DNA of 45,625 nucleotides from Clostridia bacterium (GTDB taxonomy: Bacteria > Bacillota > Clostridia > Oscillospirales > CAG-272). The stretch lies in NCBI GenBank assembly GCA_017451735.1, contig JAFTNU010000025.1, positions 1 through 45,625 of the forward strand, in the 5' to 3' direction. Below, piece after piece: positions 25,426-35,639 of this stretch; within the stretch, counting starts at the first letter, position 1; each line of letters opens with the position of its first letter. The notes below the pieces were generated by a model. That model was not told the origin of the DNA, ran no database searches, and saw only the letters and a program-made list of their open reading frames with translations. Made by a program: the position numbers and the translations under genes.

Positions 25426-26145
25426 TCAGATTTCGCAATTTTGCGCCAATCGCAGTGAAATTTCGCCACCGCGCAGCTCCTCGATAGCACCATGACCGAA
25501 ATCCACCTTCAAGGCACCGTCCTCCAGCACATCCAAGGCGACACCGCAACGCACCTGATCTCCTTGTATAACTGCCACGACCTGACCGAGAAAAGAGCAA
25601 TACTCCCGATAATAATCCAGCCAGGTGCCTTTTTCGATGATCTGCTCATATGGAGCAAGCTCAGCCAAGATGGCACCGATCAAGGCGGCGTTATCCTCAC
25701 AGGGTACAAAGGTTGCCACCTCCCGCAGCTCGGGTGGAAACTCCACCGGGGCGGTATTGATGCCGACGCCGAGAATCACAAAAGGATCCCCATGAAGATC
25801 GGTACCCGATTCCGCCAGGATCCCGCAAATCTTTTTGCCGCAAAGAAGCAGGTCGTTGACCCATTTCAATTGAGCCACAACCCCGGTGACATGAACCAAG
25901 GCCCGATGGACCGCCACAGCCGCCACGGGAGTGATCCTGCCATATTGGGAAAATGGCAGGACAGGACGCAGAACCGTGCTGAAATAGACGCCGCCCGCAG
26001 GTGAGTGAAAGCTGCGCGAAAGGCGCCCACGCCCCGCAGTCTGGCACTTAGCCACCACGGTATAGAATTCCTCTGCTCCCTCCCGCGCCGCCTCATAGGC
26101 AGTGCGGTTGGTAGACGGTAACGAATCGTAAAAATGCAATTCCAT
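25426..26145 (-). CDS. birA: Biotin-[acetyl-CoA-carboxylase] ligase, short form
   Basis: A 239-residue biotin protein ligase that attaches biotin to carrier proteins. Landmarks are DSLPSTNRTAYEAA, the biotinyl-AMP loop GRGRLSRSFHSP, KWVNDLLLCGKKICGIL with the catalytic Lys, and VILGVGINTA. The N-terminal winged-helix domain of bifunctional BirA is missing, so it should not repress transcription. KWVNDL carries Val where most members have Pro. The ATG at 26145 has GAGG upstream; a TTG two codons earlier is possible. It lies eight bases after polC, closing the operon. Confidence 0.94.
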   Translation of the reverse strand: MELHFYDSLPSTNRTAYEAAREGAEEFYTVVAKCQTAGRGRLSRSFHSPAGGVYFSTVLRPVLPFSQYGRITPVAAVAVHRALVHVTGVVAQLKWVNDLLLCGKKICGILAESGTDLHGDPFVILGVGINTAPVEFPPELREVATFVPCEDNAALIGAILAELAPYEQIIEKGTWLDYYREYCSFLGQVVAVIQGDQVRCGVALDVLEDGALKVDFGHGAIEELRGGEISLRLAQNCEI

Positions 26146-26153
26146 AGGCAACC

Positions 26154-29100
26154 TCAGAACATCGAAAGCTGATCGGTTTCATTCACGTTATCCAGTACGC
26201 CGGCGTGACGCAGCTTTTCCACCACGCTTTTGTTGAGTCCCGCACGGATCTGCAGATCCTCGATGGAGAAAAAGGGCTCTTCGTTGCGGGCCTTAATGAT
26301 GCTTTCCGCCGCATTCTCACCAACGCCCTCCAGTGCCGAGAACGGCATGCGAATGGCTCCGTTTTCCGGCAGGAAGGCCCTGGCATCGGATTTTTCCAGA
26401 TCGATGGGCAAAAAGCGGATATGCCGCGCCATGCATTCGTTGATCAGCTTTAGGGTGGGGATGGACGCCTGCTCCTTGGGTGAAGCCTCCTTCCCCCGCT
26501 TTTCAATATCCTTGATGGTGGCCACCACCTTGGATTTACCGCCCATGACGATCTCGGCATCGAAGCCGCCCGGCGCCACGGTAAACATCGCGCAGTAAAA
26601 GGCAATGGGCATATGGACCTTATACCATCCCAGACGGATCGCCGACATGACGTACGCCGCAGCGTGAGCCTTCGGGAACATGTATTTGATCTTTTTGCAG
26701 GAGCCGATATACCATTCGGGCACATTGTGCTCGCGCATTTCCGCCTCCCACTCGGGGGTCAGCCCCTTGCCCTTACGAACCGCCTCCATGATCTTGAAGG
26801 CATGGGCATTTTCCAGGCCGTAACGGATCAGGTCATTCATGATGTTATCACGACATCCGATCACGTGGGAAATATCGCAAACGCCCTCTTTGATCAGATC
26901 CTGAGCGTTATTTGTCCACACATCTGTACCGTGAGAAAGGCCGGAGATCTGCAACAGGTCGGCAAAGGAGCGGGGCTTGGCCTCCTCCACCATCTTCATA
27001 ACGAAGTTGGTGCCGAACTCGGGCAGACCGTAGGTTCCCAGCTGCGCGTCGATATCCTCCGGCGAAATACCCAGAGGCTTGGTAGACAAAAACAGATCAT
27101 ACACTTCCCTTGCGTTCATGGGCACATCCATAACATTGGTGCCGGAAAAACGCTCGATCCACTTATACTTGGTCGGCATATCGTGCCCGAGCTCGTCAAG
27201 CTTGAGCAAGGTGTCGTGCAGATATTCAAAGGTAAAGTGGGTGGTGACAATATCCGAATTGGGGTCATCGGCAGGATGCTGTACCGGGCAGAAATCGTAG
27301 ATCTCATATTCCTTGGGTACAACCACGATGCCACCGGGATGCTGTCCCGTGGAGCGCTTGACCCCCACGCAATGGGCTGCCAGTCTGTTCATCTCGGCAC
27401 GGGGAATGGACAGTTCCTTTTCCTCCAGATATTTGAGCACAAAGCCGTAGGCCGTCTTATCGGCAATACCGCCGATGGTACCGGCGCGAAACACGTTTTC
27501 GGCGCCGAACAGCTCCTCGGTGTATTTATGAACACGTCCCTGCACCTCACCCGAAAAGTTCAGATCGATATCAGGCGACTTGTCGCCGTAGAAGCCAAGA
27601 AAGGTCTCAAAAGGAATGTCGTGGCCGTCATTATTCATTTTTGTTCCGCAAACGGGACAATTTTTATCGGGAAGATCAAAGCCCGAACCGATCCCATCGG
27701 GCACATCAAACTCGTTGTGCTGACACTTGGGGCACCAATAGTGCGGTGGCAGAGGGTTAACCTCCGAAATACCTGCCATGGAGGCGACAAAGGAGGAGCC
27801 CACCGAGCCGCGGGAGCCGACAAGATACCCTTGACTTTCACTGTACCACACCAGCTTTTGCGCGATCATGTAAAGCACGGCAAAGCCGTTTTTGATGATG
27901 GAGGTCAGCTCCTTATCCAGGCGCTTTTCCACGATCTCCGGGAGCGGATCGCCATACATGGACTTGGCGCGCTCATAGCAGATGCGCTGCAGATCCTCCT
28001 CGGCACCCTCCATGTTTGGGGTAAAGGTTCCCTTGGGAAAAGGACGGATATCGCTCTCGATCTGATCGTTGATGGCATTGGTATTGGTTACCACCACCTC
28101 GTACGCCTTTTCTTCGCCCAGATAGGCAAACTCCTCCAGCATCTCCTCCGTGGTACGGTAATACAGATGGGAATCCTTGTCATCATTCTTAAACTTGACG
28201 CTGACCAGGATCTTACGGAAAATCTCATCCTCATCATCCATAAAATGGGCGTCACAGGTGGCCACCACAGGGATGCTTAGCTTTTCTCCCAATGCAACCA
28301 CTCGTCGGTTGAGATTTCGCAGGCCCTCTTCATCGGCGATCAACCCCTTATCGATCATAAATCGGTTGTTGGACAGGGGCTGGATCTCGAGATAATCGTA
28401 AAATTTTGCAATCTCCTCGATCTCACTCTCGGGCTTGTTCTCCAGCATAGCGGTGATCAGCTCGCCCGCCTCACAGGCAGAGCCCACGATCAATCCCTCA
28501 CGGTGCTTTTCCAGTACGGTTTTGGGCACGCGTGGGACCTTGCGATAATAATCCAGATAGCCGTAGGAAACCAGCTTATAAAGATTTTTAAGTCCTACCT
28601 TATTTTTGACCAGAAGGATCTGGTGATAGGTGGGCAAGCGCAAGGGATCCGCCGAGGCACTCATCTCGTTTTGCAGCTCCTTGAAGCTGCGGATCTCCAT
28701 CTTCTGCATCTTTTCCTGCATGCGGAAGTAGATCATGGCAAGCATCTCGGCATCGTCACAGGCGCGGTGATGGTTGAAATCACCCAAGCTAAAGTATTTT
28801 GCCAGAGTATCCAGCTTGTGATTTTTCAGATCCTGATTCAGATGGCGGGAAAGCGCTACTGTATCAAGATATGGATTCTCAAAGGGCAATTCGTTACGCT
28901 TTGCCGCCTCGCGGATAAAGCCCACGTCAAAATCGGCGTTATGAGCAATGAGTAGTCGATCCCCCACAAAGGAGAGAAACTCGGGCAGTGCCTTGGCAAT
29001 AACCGGGGCATCCTTCACCATCTCGTCGGTGATGGAGGTCAGCTTGGTGATCTCCTCAGGGATGGGCATTTCGGGGTTGACAAAGGTGTTGAAGCGCTCC

Positions 29101-30569
29101 AGCACTTCCCCATTTTTGACCTTGACCGCACCGATCTCGGTAATACCGCAGGTGGCGTTGGAAAGGCCCGTGGTCTCAATATCAAACACGATAAACTCAT
29201 CCTCAAAGGTGCCGTTATAGACACCGTCAAGGGCGCTGGCAGTATCGTTAACAAAATAGGCCTCGATACCGTAAATGACCTTTTGCCCCAGCTTTTCGGA
29301 GGCGAGCATGGCATCCTGATAGCCCTGCACATTTCCGTGGTCGGTAATGGCAACGGCGGGGTGCCCCCACTTTTTGGCCATTGCTACCGCTTTATCGGGG
29401 GGGATCAGGGCATCCATATTAGACATGGTGGTGTGCAGATGAAGCTCCACGCGCTTCACGGGGGCATTGTCCACGCGCTCCACCTTCTTGACAACGGCAA
29501 TATCACTGTAGTAGAAGGTCACATCTACGTCTACCACGTCCTTATGGGTGTCGTGCTTGGCGTAGCCCTTCAGGGCGATCGCGGCACCATCCCGCACCAC
29601 GGCGGAAAGCGCCCCGGCATCGTCGGGCTCCAAGGAAAATTTCTTGACCATGATCGAGGTATTTCCGTCAGTCACACCGAAGCTGACATTGAATTTATCG
29701 CCGGAACGGTTGGTATCCTGCGTGTAGCCGAACACCTCGCCGATAATGACCACGTTGCGCATTTGTCTGTCTACACGGGCAAGGGGCACGGGCTTGATCT
29801 CAAAGGGAGATCCGATGGCAAAATTCGGCTCCGAAATATCAAACGCACGGGTACCGATGCGGCAAATACCGTCCTCGATCACCGCGTCCCCTACCTCGCC
29901 CAAAAGACTCATGATACGGCGAGCACCGGGGTTCTGATCGTCGTCAGCGGGGGCAGCCGATTCGCTGGGACCAATGGCACGGCGGTTTTCCTGCATACGG
30001 TCATATTCCGCACTGCTCTGCTTGAGCTTGGCATCCCATTCGGCCAGCTCGGCATCGGTATCACGAAAGGAATAAGAGGCCGCCAGCTCGGGAGAGTGAC
30101 AGATATGTACCTTGATCGAAAGTCCAAACTCACTGCGAACGATCCCCTCTATGACCTCGGGGGTCTTACCCGCCTCCATTAAAAGCAGACTTTCGTCGAT
30201 ATAAGGCATCTCGATGGTCAACTCGCCGTCTGCAAGGTTTGCTCGATACGAGTGAAAAAAGCCCCGCGCCACGATACCGATACGTTGTGTCTCCTCCAAC
30301 AGCTCGGGAATATAACGCTGATCGAACAGCTCGGCGGGATAGTGTGGCAGAATGCGCACGTGATTCAGCTGATAGGCCTTCTCGATCTCAGCCTCAACGG
30401 CATAAAGGACGCGTTTTTCCACCAAAGCGGGAAAAGCGGCGCTGACCTCGATCATTCGCCGCTCCTTATCCGCCCGCAAGCGAATGTCGGTGGCCGTTAG
30501 CATCCACGCGGCATTCCGCTCACTCGGTTGATATTTTGCAAATATTTCCAACAGGTTTTTCCCTGCCAT
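26154..30569 (-). CDS. polC: DNA polymerase III PolC-type alpha subunit
   Basis: A 1471-residue replicative polymerase of Gram-positive type, full length for the family. After an N-terminal region there is an OB fold (about residues 270-350, NVVIIGEVFGYTQDT). A PHP domain follows (RVELHLHTTMSNMDALI, AVAITDHGNVQGY), interrupted by the 3'-5' exonuclease (FIVFDIETTGLSNATCGITE, IAHNADFDVGF, HRACDDAEM). The polymerase core has GSRGSVGSSFVA, the zinc-binding CPKCQHNEF and CPVCG pairs, and SPDIDLNFSGE with catalytic Asp residues. A C-terminal helix-hairpin-helix part (ALEGVGENAAESI) closes it. The ATG has GAGGTG upstream. Antisense open frames here are by-products of codon bias. Confidence 0.98.
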   Translation of the reverse strand: MAGKNLLEIFAKYQPSERNAAWMLTATDIRLRADKERRMIEVSAAFPALVEKRVLYAVEAEIEKAYQLNHVRILPHYPAELFDQRYIPELLEETQRIGIVARGFFHSYRANLADGELTIEMPYIDESLLLMEAGKTPEVIEGIVRSEFGLSIKVHICHSPELAASYSFRDTDAELAEWDAKLKQSSAEYDRMQENRRAIGPSESAAPADDDQNPGARRIMSLLGEVGDAVIEDGICRIGTRAFDISEPNFAIGSPFEIKPVPLARVDRQMRNVVIIGEVFGYTQDTNRSGDKFNVSFGVTDGNTSIMVKKFSLEPDDAGALSAVVRDGAAIALKGYAKHDTHKDVVDVDVTFYYSDIAVVKKVERVDNAPVKRVELHLHTTMSNMDALIPPDKAVAMAKKWGHPAVAITDHGNVQGYQDAMLASEKLGQKVIYGIEAYFVNDTASALDGVYNGTFEDEFIVFDIETTGLSNATCGITEIGAVKVKNGEVLERFNTFVNPEMPIPEEITKLTSITDEMVKDAPVIAKALPEFLSFVGDRLLIAHNADFDVGFIREAAKRNELPFENPYLDTVALSRHLNQDLKNHKLDTLAKYFSLGDFNHHRACDDAEMLAMIYFRMQEKMQKMEIRSFKELQNEMSASADPLRLPTYHQILLVKNKVGLKNLYKLVSYGYLDYYRKVPRVPKTVLEKHREGLIVGSACEAGELITAMLENKPESEIEEIAKFYDYLEIQPLSNNRFMIDKGLIADEEGLRNLNRRVVALGEKLSIPVVATCDAHFMDDEDEIFRKILVSVKFKNDDKDSHLYYRTTEEMLEEFAYLGEEKAYEVVVTNTNAINDQIESDIRPFPKGTFTPNMEGAEEDLQRICYERAKSMYGDPLPEIVEKRLDKELTSIIKNGFAVLYMIAQKLVWYSESQGYLVGSRGSVGSSFVASMAGISEVNPLPPHYWCPKCQHNEFDVPDGIGSGFDLPDKNCPVCGTKMNNDGHDIPFETFLGFYGDKSPDIDLNFSGEVQGRVHKYTEELFGAENVFRAGTIGGIADKTAYGFVLKYLEEKELSIPRAEMNRLAAHCVGVKRSTGQHPGGIVVVPKEYEIYDFCPVQHPADDPNSDIVTTHFTFEYLHDTLLKLDELGHDMPTKYKWIERFSGTNVMDVPMNAREVYDLFLSTKPLGISPEDIDAQLGTYGLPEFGTNFVMKMVEEAKPRSFADLLQISGLSHGTDVWTNNAQDLIKEGVCDISHVIGCRDNIMNDLIRYGLENAHAFKIMEAVRKGKGLTPEWEAEMREHNVPEWYIGSCKKIKYMFPKAHAAAYVMSAIRLGWYKVHMPIAFYCAMFTVAPGGFDAEIVMGGKSKVVATIKDIEKRGKEASPKEQASIPTLKLINECMARHIRFLPIDLEKSDARAFLPENGAIRMPFSALEGVGENAAESIIKARNEEPFFSIEDLQIRAGLNKSVVEKLRHAGVLDNVNETDQLSMF

Positions 30570-30599
30570 GTTTCACCTCACACGGCGGTGACCGCCGCT

Positions 30600-31688
30600 T
30601 TACATCTTCTCTTTTATTTTTTTCAATTCTCCGATCAGCACGTCGATCACATCGGATTCGGGAATTTTTCGAATGATCTCACCCCTGGCGATCAAAAGGG
30701 CTTCTCCGTCACCGCCGCAAATACCGATATCGGCCTCTCTGGCCTCACCGGGACCGTTGACGGCACACCCCATCAGCGCCACCCGCAGGGGCAGATCGGA
30801 GAGTCCCTCACGGCGTACGGCATCCTTGAACCGTGCCGAAAGAGAGATGAGATCGATCCGAGTTCGTCCGCAGGTGGGACAGCTGACAATGTTCATGCCC
30901 GACTGCCCTTCTACCGAAAGAGCGGAAAGAATACGGCGTGCGGCGCCGATCTCCTCTACAGGGTCGGCGGTCAAGGATACCCGCACGGTATCGCCGATAC
31001 CGTCGGCCAGGAGCGCACCGATACCGATGGCACTTTTGATACTGCCCATTTCGGTATCCCCTGCCTCGGTCACACCCAAATGAAGCGGATAGTCACACCG
31101 CCGGGCCAAAGCCCGGTTAGCCGCGATCATGGCAGACACCTCGGAGACCTTCAAGGAGATCACCGTATCGTAAAAATTGAATTTTTCCAATAAGCCGGCA
31201 TGATACAGAGCGCTTTCCACCAGCGCATCGGGTGTAGGAGCTCCGTACTTTGCAAGAATGTGCTTTTCAAGCGAGCCGCCGTTGACACCGATCCGAATCG
31301 GAACGCCGTATTTGCGGCAGGCTTCCACCACGGCGCGCACATTCTCCTCGCCACCGATGTTGCCGGGATTGATGCGGATCTTGTCCACGCCGCGCTCGGC
31401 GCAAGCGATGGCAATACGGTAATTGAAATGGATATCCGCCACCAGAGGAATTCTGACGTCTGCCTCTTTTAAAGCAAAAATCGTATTTGCCGCTCCTTCA
31501 TCCGGTACGGTCAAGCGCACGATGTCGCATCCCGCGCCTTCCAGGGCACGGATCTGGGCAAGTGTAGCGGCTATATCATGTGTATCGGTATTGGTCATGG
31601 ACTGGATGGCAATCGGTGCCATCCCGCCGATGACCTTGTTCCCTACCTTTACACTGCGGGTCTTACGGCGAATATCATTATATTTCAT
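30600..31688 (-). CDS. ispG: 4-hydroxy-3-methylbut-2-en-1-yl diphosphate synthase (GcpE)
   Basis: A 362-residue iron-sulfur enzyme of the MEP isoprenoid pathway, which reductively opens the cyclic diphosphate MEcPP to HMBPP. The start region RKTRSVKVGNKVIGGMAPIAIQSMTNTDT is typical. The C-terminal cluster ligands are in SCPTCGRTRIDL and MGCAVNGPGEAREADIG. The length fits the bacterial two-domain form. Its ATG overlaps the rseP stop by four bases, so translation is coupled. It is the second MEP gene in this operon, with dxr. Confidence 0.97.
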   Translation of the reverse strand: MKYNDIRRKTRSVKVGNKVIGGMAPIAIQSMTNTDTHDIAATLAQIRALEGAGCDIVRLTVPDEGAANTIFALKEADVRIPLVADIHFNYRIAIACAERGVDKIRINPGNIGGEENVRAVVEACRKYGVPIRIGVNGGSLEKHILAKYGAPTPDALVESALYHAGLLEKFNFYDTVISLKVSEVSAMIAANRALARRCDYPLHLGVTEAGDTEMGSIKSAIGIGALLADGIGDTVRVSLTADPVEEIGAARRILSALSVEGQSGMNIVSCPTCGRTRIDLISLSARFKDAVRREGLSDLPLRVALMGCAVNGPGEAREADIGICGGDGEALLIARGEIIRKIPESDVIDVLIGELKKIKEKM

Positions 31689-32812
31689 CTTGTAAACAGT
31701 CCTGCTATATCCTTGCAGGCCACCAATATCATGATACCGAAGAGAATCATCAGACCTGCAAAATGAATATATCCTTCTACATTTTTATTGACCGGGCGTC
31801 GCAAAACCGCCTCAATAAGCAAAAACAGTAATCTACCGCCGTCCAGCGCGGGAACAGGCAACAAATTGAACACCCCTAAATTGATGGTAATGACGATGAC
31901 CAGATACAGGAAGGTATCAAAGCCCGATTTGGCGGCATTTCCGATCTCCTCGGTGATGCCGATGGGGCCCGAAACGGCATTCATACCAAACCGCCCGCGG
32001 ATCAGATCAAAGAGCTGATCGTAGATCATCTTCACGGTGGAAACCGAGCGGAAGAAGGTGTGCTTCATCAGATTGCCGAAATTCCGCTCCTCTGCATACA
32101 CACGGAAATCGGGAGAGCCGAAGGCGATCCCTTCCGCCTCCATCCCCGGAAACAGAATGCCGTTGAGCTCGATCCTTTCGCCGCCGCGCTCCACGGTCAG
32201 ATCAATAGCCTCATACCCTTGATTCATGACCTCGTAAACCAGCTCGTTACCCGTATGGACGCGGGTACCGTTCACATGAGTGACAACATCCCCCACCTGT
32301 AAGCCGTAGGAGGGGCTTGTGGCGCCCTCATTGAACGCACCAATGGTATTGGAGGCCAATTGAGCCGTATTGAGCACCAATACGAACATCAAAAGGAACC
32401 CGAGGATAATATTCATCACAGCACCTGCCATGACGATCAGGATCCGTTTCCAGACGCTTTTATTGCCAAAGGCCGCGGGAGAATCCGATTCCTCGTCCTC
32501 ACCCACCATACTGCAATAACCGCCGATGGGAAGAAGGCGCAGGGAGTAAACGGTGACCCGCTCCTCGGGCTCCTCCTCTTCCGGATCCTCCTCCAATTCC
32601 CCGTTTTCATCCAATCGGATGGCGGGGATTTTTTTCTCGGTCGCTGCCCATTGCTTTTTCCCCTTCCAGGAAAACAGCTTTGGGCCCATGCCGATAGAAA
32701 ATTCGCGAACACCGACACCAAAGACCCGCGCCATGATAAAATGTCCGAACTCATGGATCATGACCAAAAGGCCGAATACAAAAAGCGCAAGCAAAATATA
32801 AACTGCGGTCAT
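31685..32812 (-). CDS. rseP: Site-2 intramembrane zinc metalloprotease (RseP/RasP)
   Basis: A 375-residue membrane protease that cuts anti-sigma factors and signal peptides within the membrane. The zinc motif HEFGH is at residues 20-24 in the first helix, a PDZ domain is around residues 170-250 (GLQVGDVVTHVNGTRVHTGNEL), and the second metal motif is LLPVPALDGGRLLF in the third helix. Between the first helix and GGYCSM lies an acidic insertion of about 20 residues (DENGELEEDPEEEEPEE). The ATG follows GAGGAGTAATTT. Flanked by dxr and ispG, as is common in Firmicutes. Confidence 0.95.
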   Translation of the reverse strand: MTAVYILLALFVFGLLVMIHEFGHFIMARVFGVGVREFSIGMGPKLFSWKGKKQWAATEKKIPAIRLDENGELEEDPEEEEPEERVTVYSLRLLPIGGYCSMVGEDEESDSPAAFGNKSVWKRILIVMAGAVMNIILGFLLMFVLVLNTAQLASNTIGAFNEGATSPSYGLQVGDVVTHVNGTRVHTGNELVYEVMNQGYEAIDLTVERGGERIELNGILFPGMEAEGIAFGSPDFRVYAEERNFGNLMKHTFFRSVSTVKMIYDQLFDLIRGRFGMNAVSGPIGITEEIGNAAKSGFDTFLYLVIVITINLGVFNLLPVPALDGGRLLFLLIEAVLRRPVNKNVEGYIHFAGLMILFGIMILVACKDIAGLFTR

Positions 32813-32828
32813 AAATTACTCCTCTAAT

Positions 32829-33986
32829 TCAGATGATGGCCGTGGCGCGTTCTCGGGCCTCGCGGTCAATGTCAAGAATCTGGGAAAGTGTGCGTGCTCC
32901 CGCCGCGTGAGGCATATCATTCACCACGCGCAAGACCGTATCAAAAATTTGCAACAACGAAATACGCCGTTCAAGGAAGGCGTTCACCGCCACCTCGTTT
33001 GCGGCATTGAGCGCGGCAGGAGAAGCACCTCCTGCGGCCAGGGCGCGTCTCGCCGCACCAAGGAGCGGGAAGGTCTGCTCATCGGGGGCAAAAAAGGTCA
33101 GCTTGCCGATAGAGACCAGGTCCAGTGGCGGAATCACTGCAGGCGTGCGCCGAGGCGCGGTCAGGGCGTACTGTACACACAGGCGCATATCGGGCACCGA
33201 CATCTGGGCAATGACACTGTTATCAATATATTCGACCATAGAATGGATTATACTCTCCCGATGGACCACAACATCGATGCGGTCGGCACCAACGCCGAAC
33301 AGATGGGCGGCCTCGATGATCTCAAAGCCTTTGTTCATCAGCGTTGCGGAATCCACGGTGATCTTAGCGCCCATGCTCCATGTGGGGTGGGCCAGCGCGT
33401 CATCCACAGTCAGATTTTCCAGTTCTTTTGTCGTTTTACCGAAAAAAGGACCGCCGGAGGCTGTGAGTATCAGCTTTTTGATTTCTTTGGCTTCGCCCGA
33501 GCGCAAGGATTGATAAATGGCGCAATGCTCGCTATCCACGGGCGTAATACGGCAACGCTTCTCTATTGCCGACTGCATGACCAGCTCACCTGCCACCACA
33601 AGGGATTCCTTATTGGCAAGGGCCAGATCCTTGCCCGATTCGATCACGGTAAGCGTGGGCAACAGCCCCGCCTCCCCCAGAATCGAATTCACGGCAAATT
33701 CCGCATCGCTTTCCCGAATCATTTCAAGCAGTCCTTCATTGCCGCTTTTGACTTTGATGGGAGTATCGGCAAGTGCCGCGCGCAATTCGCGCGCGGCACT
33801 CTCATCGGTCATAGCCACAACGGGGATCCGAAGGGCGCGTGCCTGATCGGCAACACGCCGCCAATTTCGGTGTGCGCTGATTCCGCGCACCGAAATACCG
33901 CATTTTGCGGCAACATCCAGTGCCTGCTCTCCCACCGAGCCGGTGGAGCCAAGCACCAGAATTTTGGGAAACTTGTTTTCTGTCAT
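32829..33986 (-). CDS. dxr: 1-deoxy-D-xylulose 5-phosphate reductoisomerase
   Basis: A 385-residue NADPH enzyme converting DXP to MEP, the committed step of isoprenoid synthesis. Motifs are VLGSTGSVGEQALDVA for the nucleotide fold, ANKESLVVAGEL, PVDSEHCAIYQ, LTASGGPFFGK and MGAKITVDSATLMNKGFE for metal and substrate. Only one base separates its ATG from the cdsA stop, so translation is probably coupled. Feeds UppS, encoded two genes upstream. Confidence 0.97.
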   Translation of the reverse strand: MTENKFPKILVLGSTGSVGEQALDVAAKCGISVRGISAHRNWRRVADQARALRIPVVAMTDESAARELRAALADTPIKVKSGNEGLLEMIRESDAEFAVNSILGEAGLLPTLTVIESGKDLALANKESLVVAGELVMQSAIEKRCRITPVDSEHCAIYQSLRSGEAKEIKKLILTASGGPFFGKTTKELENLTVDDALAHPTWSMGAKITVDSATLMNKGFEIIEAAHLFGVGADRIDVVVHRESIIHSMVEYIDNSVIAQMSVPDMRLCVQYALTAPRRTPAVIPPLDLVSIGKLTFFAPDEQTFPLLGAARRALAAGGASPAALNAANEVAVNAFLERRISLLQIFDTVLRVVNDMPHAAGARTLSQILDIDREARERATAII

Positions 33987-33987
33987 A

Positions 33988-34848
33988 TCAAATTACCTGA
34001 AAAATCGGAAAATAGGTGTTGATCACGATCAGCACGACCGTGACGGCGATGCTGGAATCAAAACGGTCGAGCAATCCACCGTGCCCGGGGAGCATATATC
34101 CAAAATCCTTTACACCGTACTGGCGCTTGATGGCGGACATGACAAGATCCCCGATCTGCGAAACCACCGAAATGATCAAGCCGCCGATGATCAGCACGGG
34201 ATAGTTGGGTGTCACATCGAAGGCAGCATTGACAATCAGTCCGTAAAGGAAAGCGGTCAACGCGCAGAATACAGCGCCGCCGATGGCGCCCTCCACCGTC
34301 TTTTTGGGGCTGACCGATGGGATCAGCTTATGCTTGCCGAACAAACGGCCGGAGAAATACGCAAAGGAGTCGGTCACCCAAGAGAACACAAACGGAATCA
34401 GGAACAGAAATCTGCCCGCAACACCCTCATCACGTAGAAGAATGATGGAGGAAAAGGCACCGATCACATAGAAGGAGGTCATAAAGGCCAGCGCGATCTT
34501 GCCCATATCCAGTTTTCCGAACTGAAAAACGATAACGGCAAAGAGATAGATCACCAGCACCAGCGCGGTGAGAATGGCGGCCAGAATAAAGGCCTCGCGC
34601 ATGTTGCGCATGATGCGCGCCAGCATCGGAAAGACCAATGCTGCCAGATACAACGGTACACTGACAAAATATTTTTTATCCAGCTCCATGCAATGCAGCA
34701 ATTCCCAGACCGATACAAAGGTGATCAGCGAAATGAGCAACGGGAACAGATAATTGAGCGGATTGGTCGGTTCCACCGGATCGGAAAACCAGAAGAACGG
34801 AAAGATACCGGCGATAGCAACCACCGCCGTGATAATACGGACTTTCAT
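33988..34848 (-). CDS. cdsA: Phosphatidate cytidylyltransferase
   Basis: A 286-residue membrane enzyme making CDP-diacylglycerol from phosphatidate and CTP. About seven or eight helices precede the family signature near the C-terminus (SAIKRQYGVKDFGYMLPGHG then GLLDRFDS). The ATG at 34848 was chosen over the upstream frame start at 34878 because GGGGAGGGC lies six bases before it and the longer frame overlaps the uppS stop. Sits between uppS and dxr in the conserved envelope-lipid order. Confidence 0.96.
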   Translation of the reverse strand: MKVRIITAVVAIAGIFPFFWFSDPVEPTNPLNYLFPLLISLITFVSVWELLHCMELDKKYFVSVPLYLAALVFPMLARIMRNMREAFILAAILTALVLVIYLFAVIVFQFGKLDMGKIALAFMTSFYVIGAFSSIILLRDEGVAGRFLFLIPFVFSWVTDSFAYFSGRLFGKHKLIPSVSPKKTVEGAIGGAVFCALTAFLYGLIVNAAFDVTPNYPVLIIGGLIISVVSQIGDLVMSAIKRQYGVKDFGYMLPGHGGLLDRFDSSIAVTVVLIVINTYFPIFQVI

Positions 34849-34874
34849 CAAAAGCCCTCCCCTTCTATCAATCG

Positions 34875-35579
34875 TCAAACGCCGCCGTAACGGCGCTTGC
34901 GTTTGTAAAAATCCTCGATGGCGGCATCCAGCTCGGCGGGGCCGAAATCAGGCCAGAGCACATCGGTAAAATACAGCTCGGCGTAAGCCGCCTGCCATAA
35001 CAGAAAATTGGAAATACGCAGATCCCCGCCTGTACGGATGATCAAATCGGGATCCTCGCTTTTTGCCGTATAAAGCGCCGATGCAAAGCTTTCTTCGGTC
35101 ACCTCTCGGACTCCCTGGGCGATCAAACGATTACAGGCATGAACGATCTCGTCGCGTCCACCGTAATTCAGAGCAATATTCAAGGTTTGTAAACGGCCTG
35201 CCGTTTGCTTTTCCAGCTTTTCCATGCGCGTGCGCCGCTTATCATCAAAAGCCGCCTTGCTCCCAAGAAAGCAGATGCGAAAATTGTATCGCTCGATCTT
35301 TTTTTCGCACTCGGTCAGGTATTGGTCCATCAGCTTCATGATGGCATCCACCTCTTTTTTGGGGCGCTTCCAGTTCTCGGTGGAAAAAGCATAAACGGTG
35401 ACAGTCTGAACACCCAGGTCACGGCAGTGCTCTAAGATCCTTTGAAAAGCCTTGACGCCGAAGCGGTGTCCGTATTCCCGGGGCATTCCCCGTTGCTTCG
35501 CCCATCTGCCGTTACCGTCCATGATAAAGGCGATATGTCCGATGGGAGCACGTTCTTCTGCATTGACGGTTTGATTCAT
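34875..35579 (-). CDS. uppS: Undecaprenyl diphosphate synthase (cis-isoprenyl transferase)
   Basis: A 234-residue cytoplasmic prenyltransferase that makes the C55 carrier for peptidoglycan. Asp21 begins the catalytic loop (HIAFIMDGNGRWAKQRG), followed by GHRFGVKAF and the C-terminal DLIIRTGGDLRISNFLLWQAAY substrate region. The ATG follows GAGGTGAACG. It lies 60 bp after frr and 26 bp before cdsA in a shared transcript. Confidence 0.97.
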   Translation of the reverse strand: MNQTVNAEERAPIGHIAFIMDGNGRWAKQRGMPREYGHRFGVKAFQRILEHCRDLGVQTVTVYAFSTENWKRPKKEVDAIMKLMDQYLTECEKKIERYNFRICFLGSKAAFDDKRRTRMEKLEKQTAGRLQTLNIALNYGGRDEIVHACNRLIAQGVREVTEESFASALYTAKSEDPDLIIRTGGDLRISNFLLWQAAYAELYFTDVLWPDFGPAELDAAIEDFYKRKRRYGGV

Positions 35580-35639
35580 CGTTCACCTCGAAAATGGGAG
35601 AGCGGAAAGTCGCCTTTCGGTTTCTTCCCGCCTCTTCCG

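Noticed and set aside
26613-28280. A 555-codon plus-strand open frame opposite polC
   Set aside because: It lies wholly antisense to the conserved polC core, has no ribosome site and no recognisable domain. Codon bias in this genome leaves long open antisense frames.
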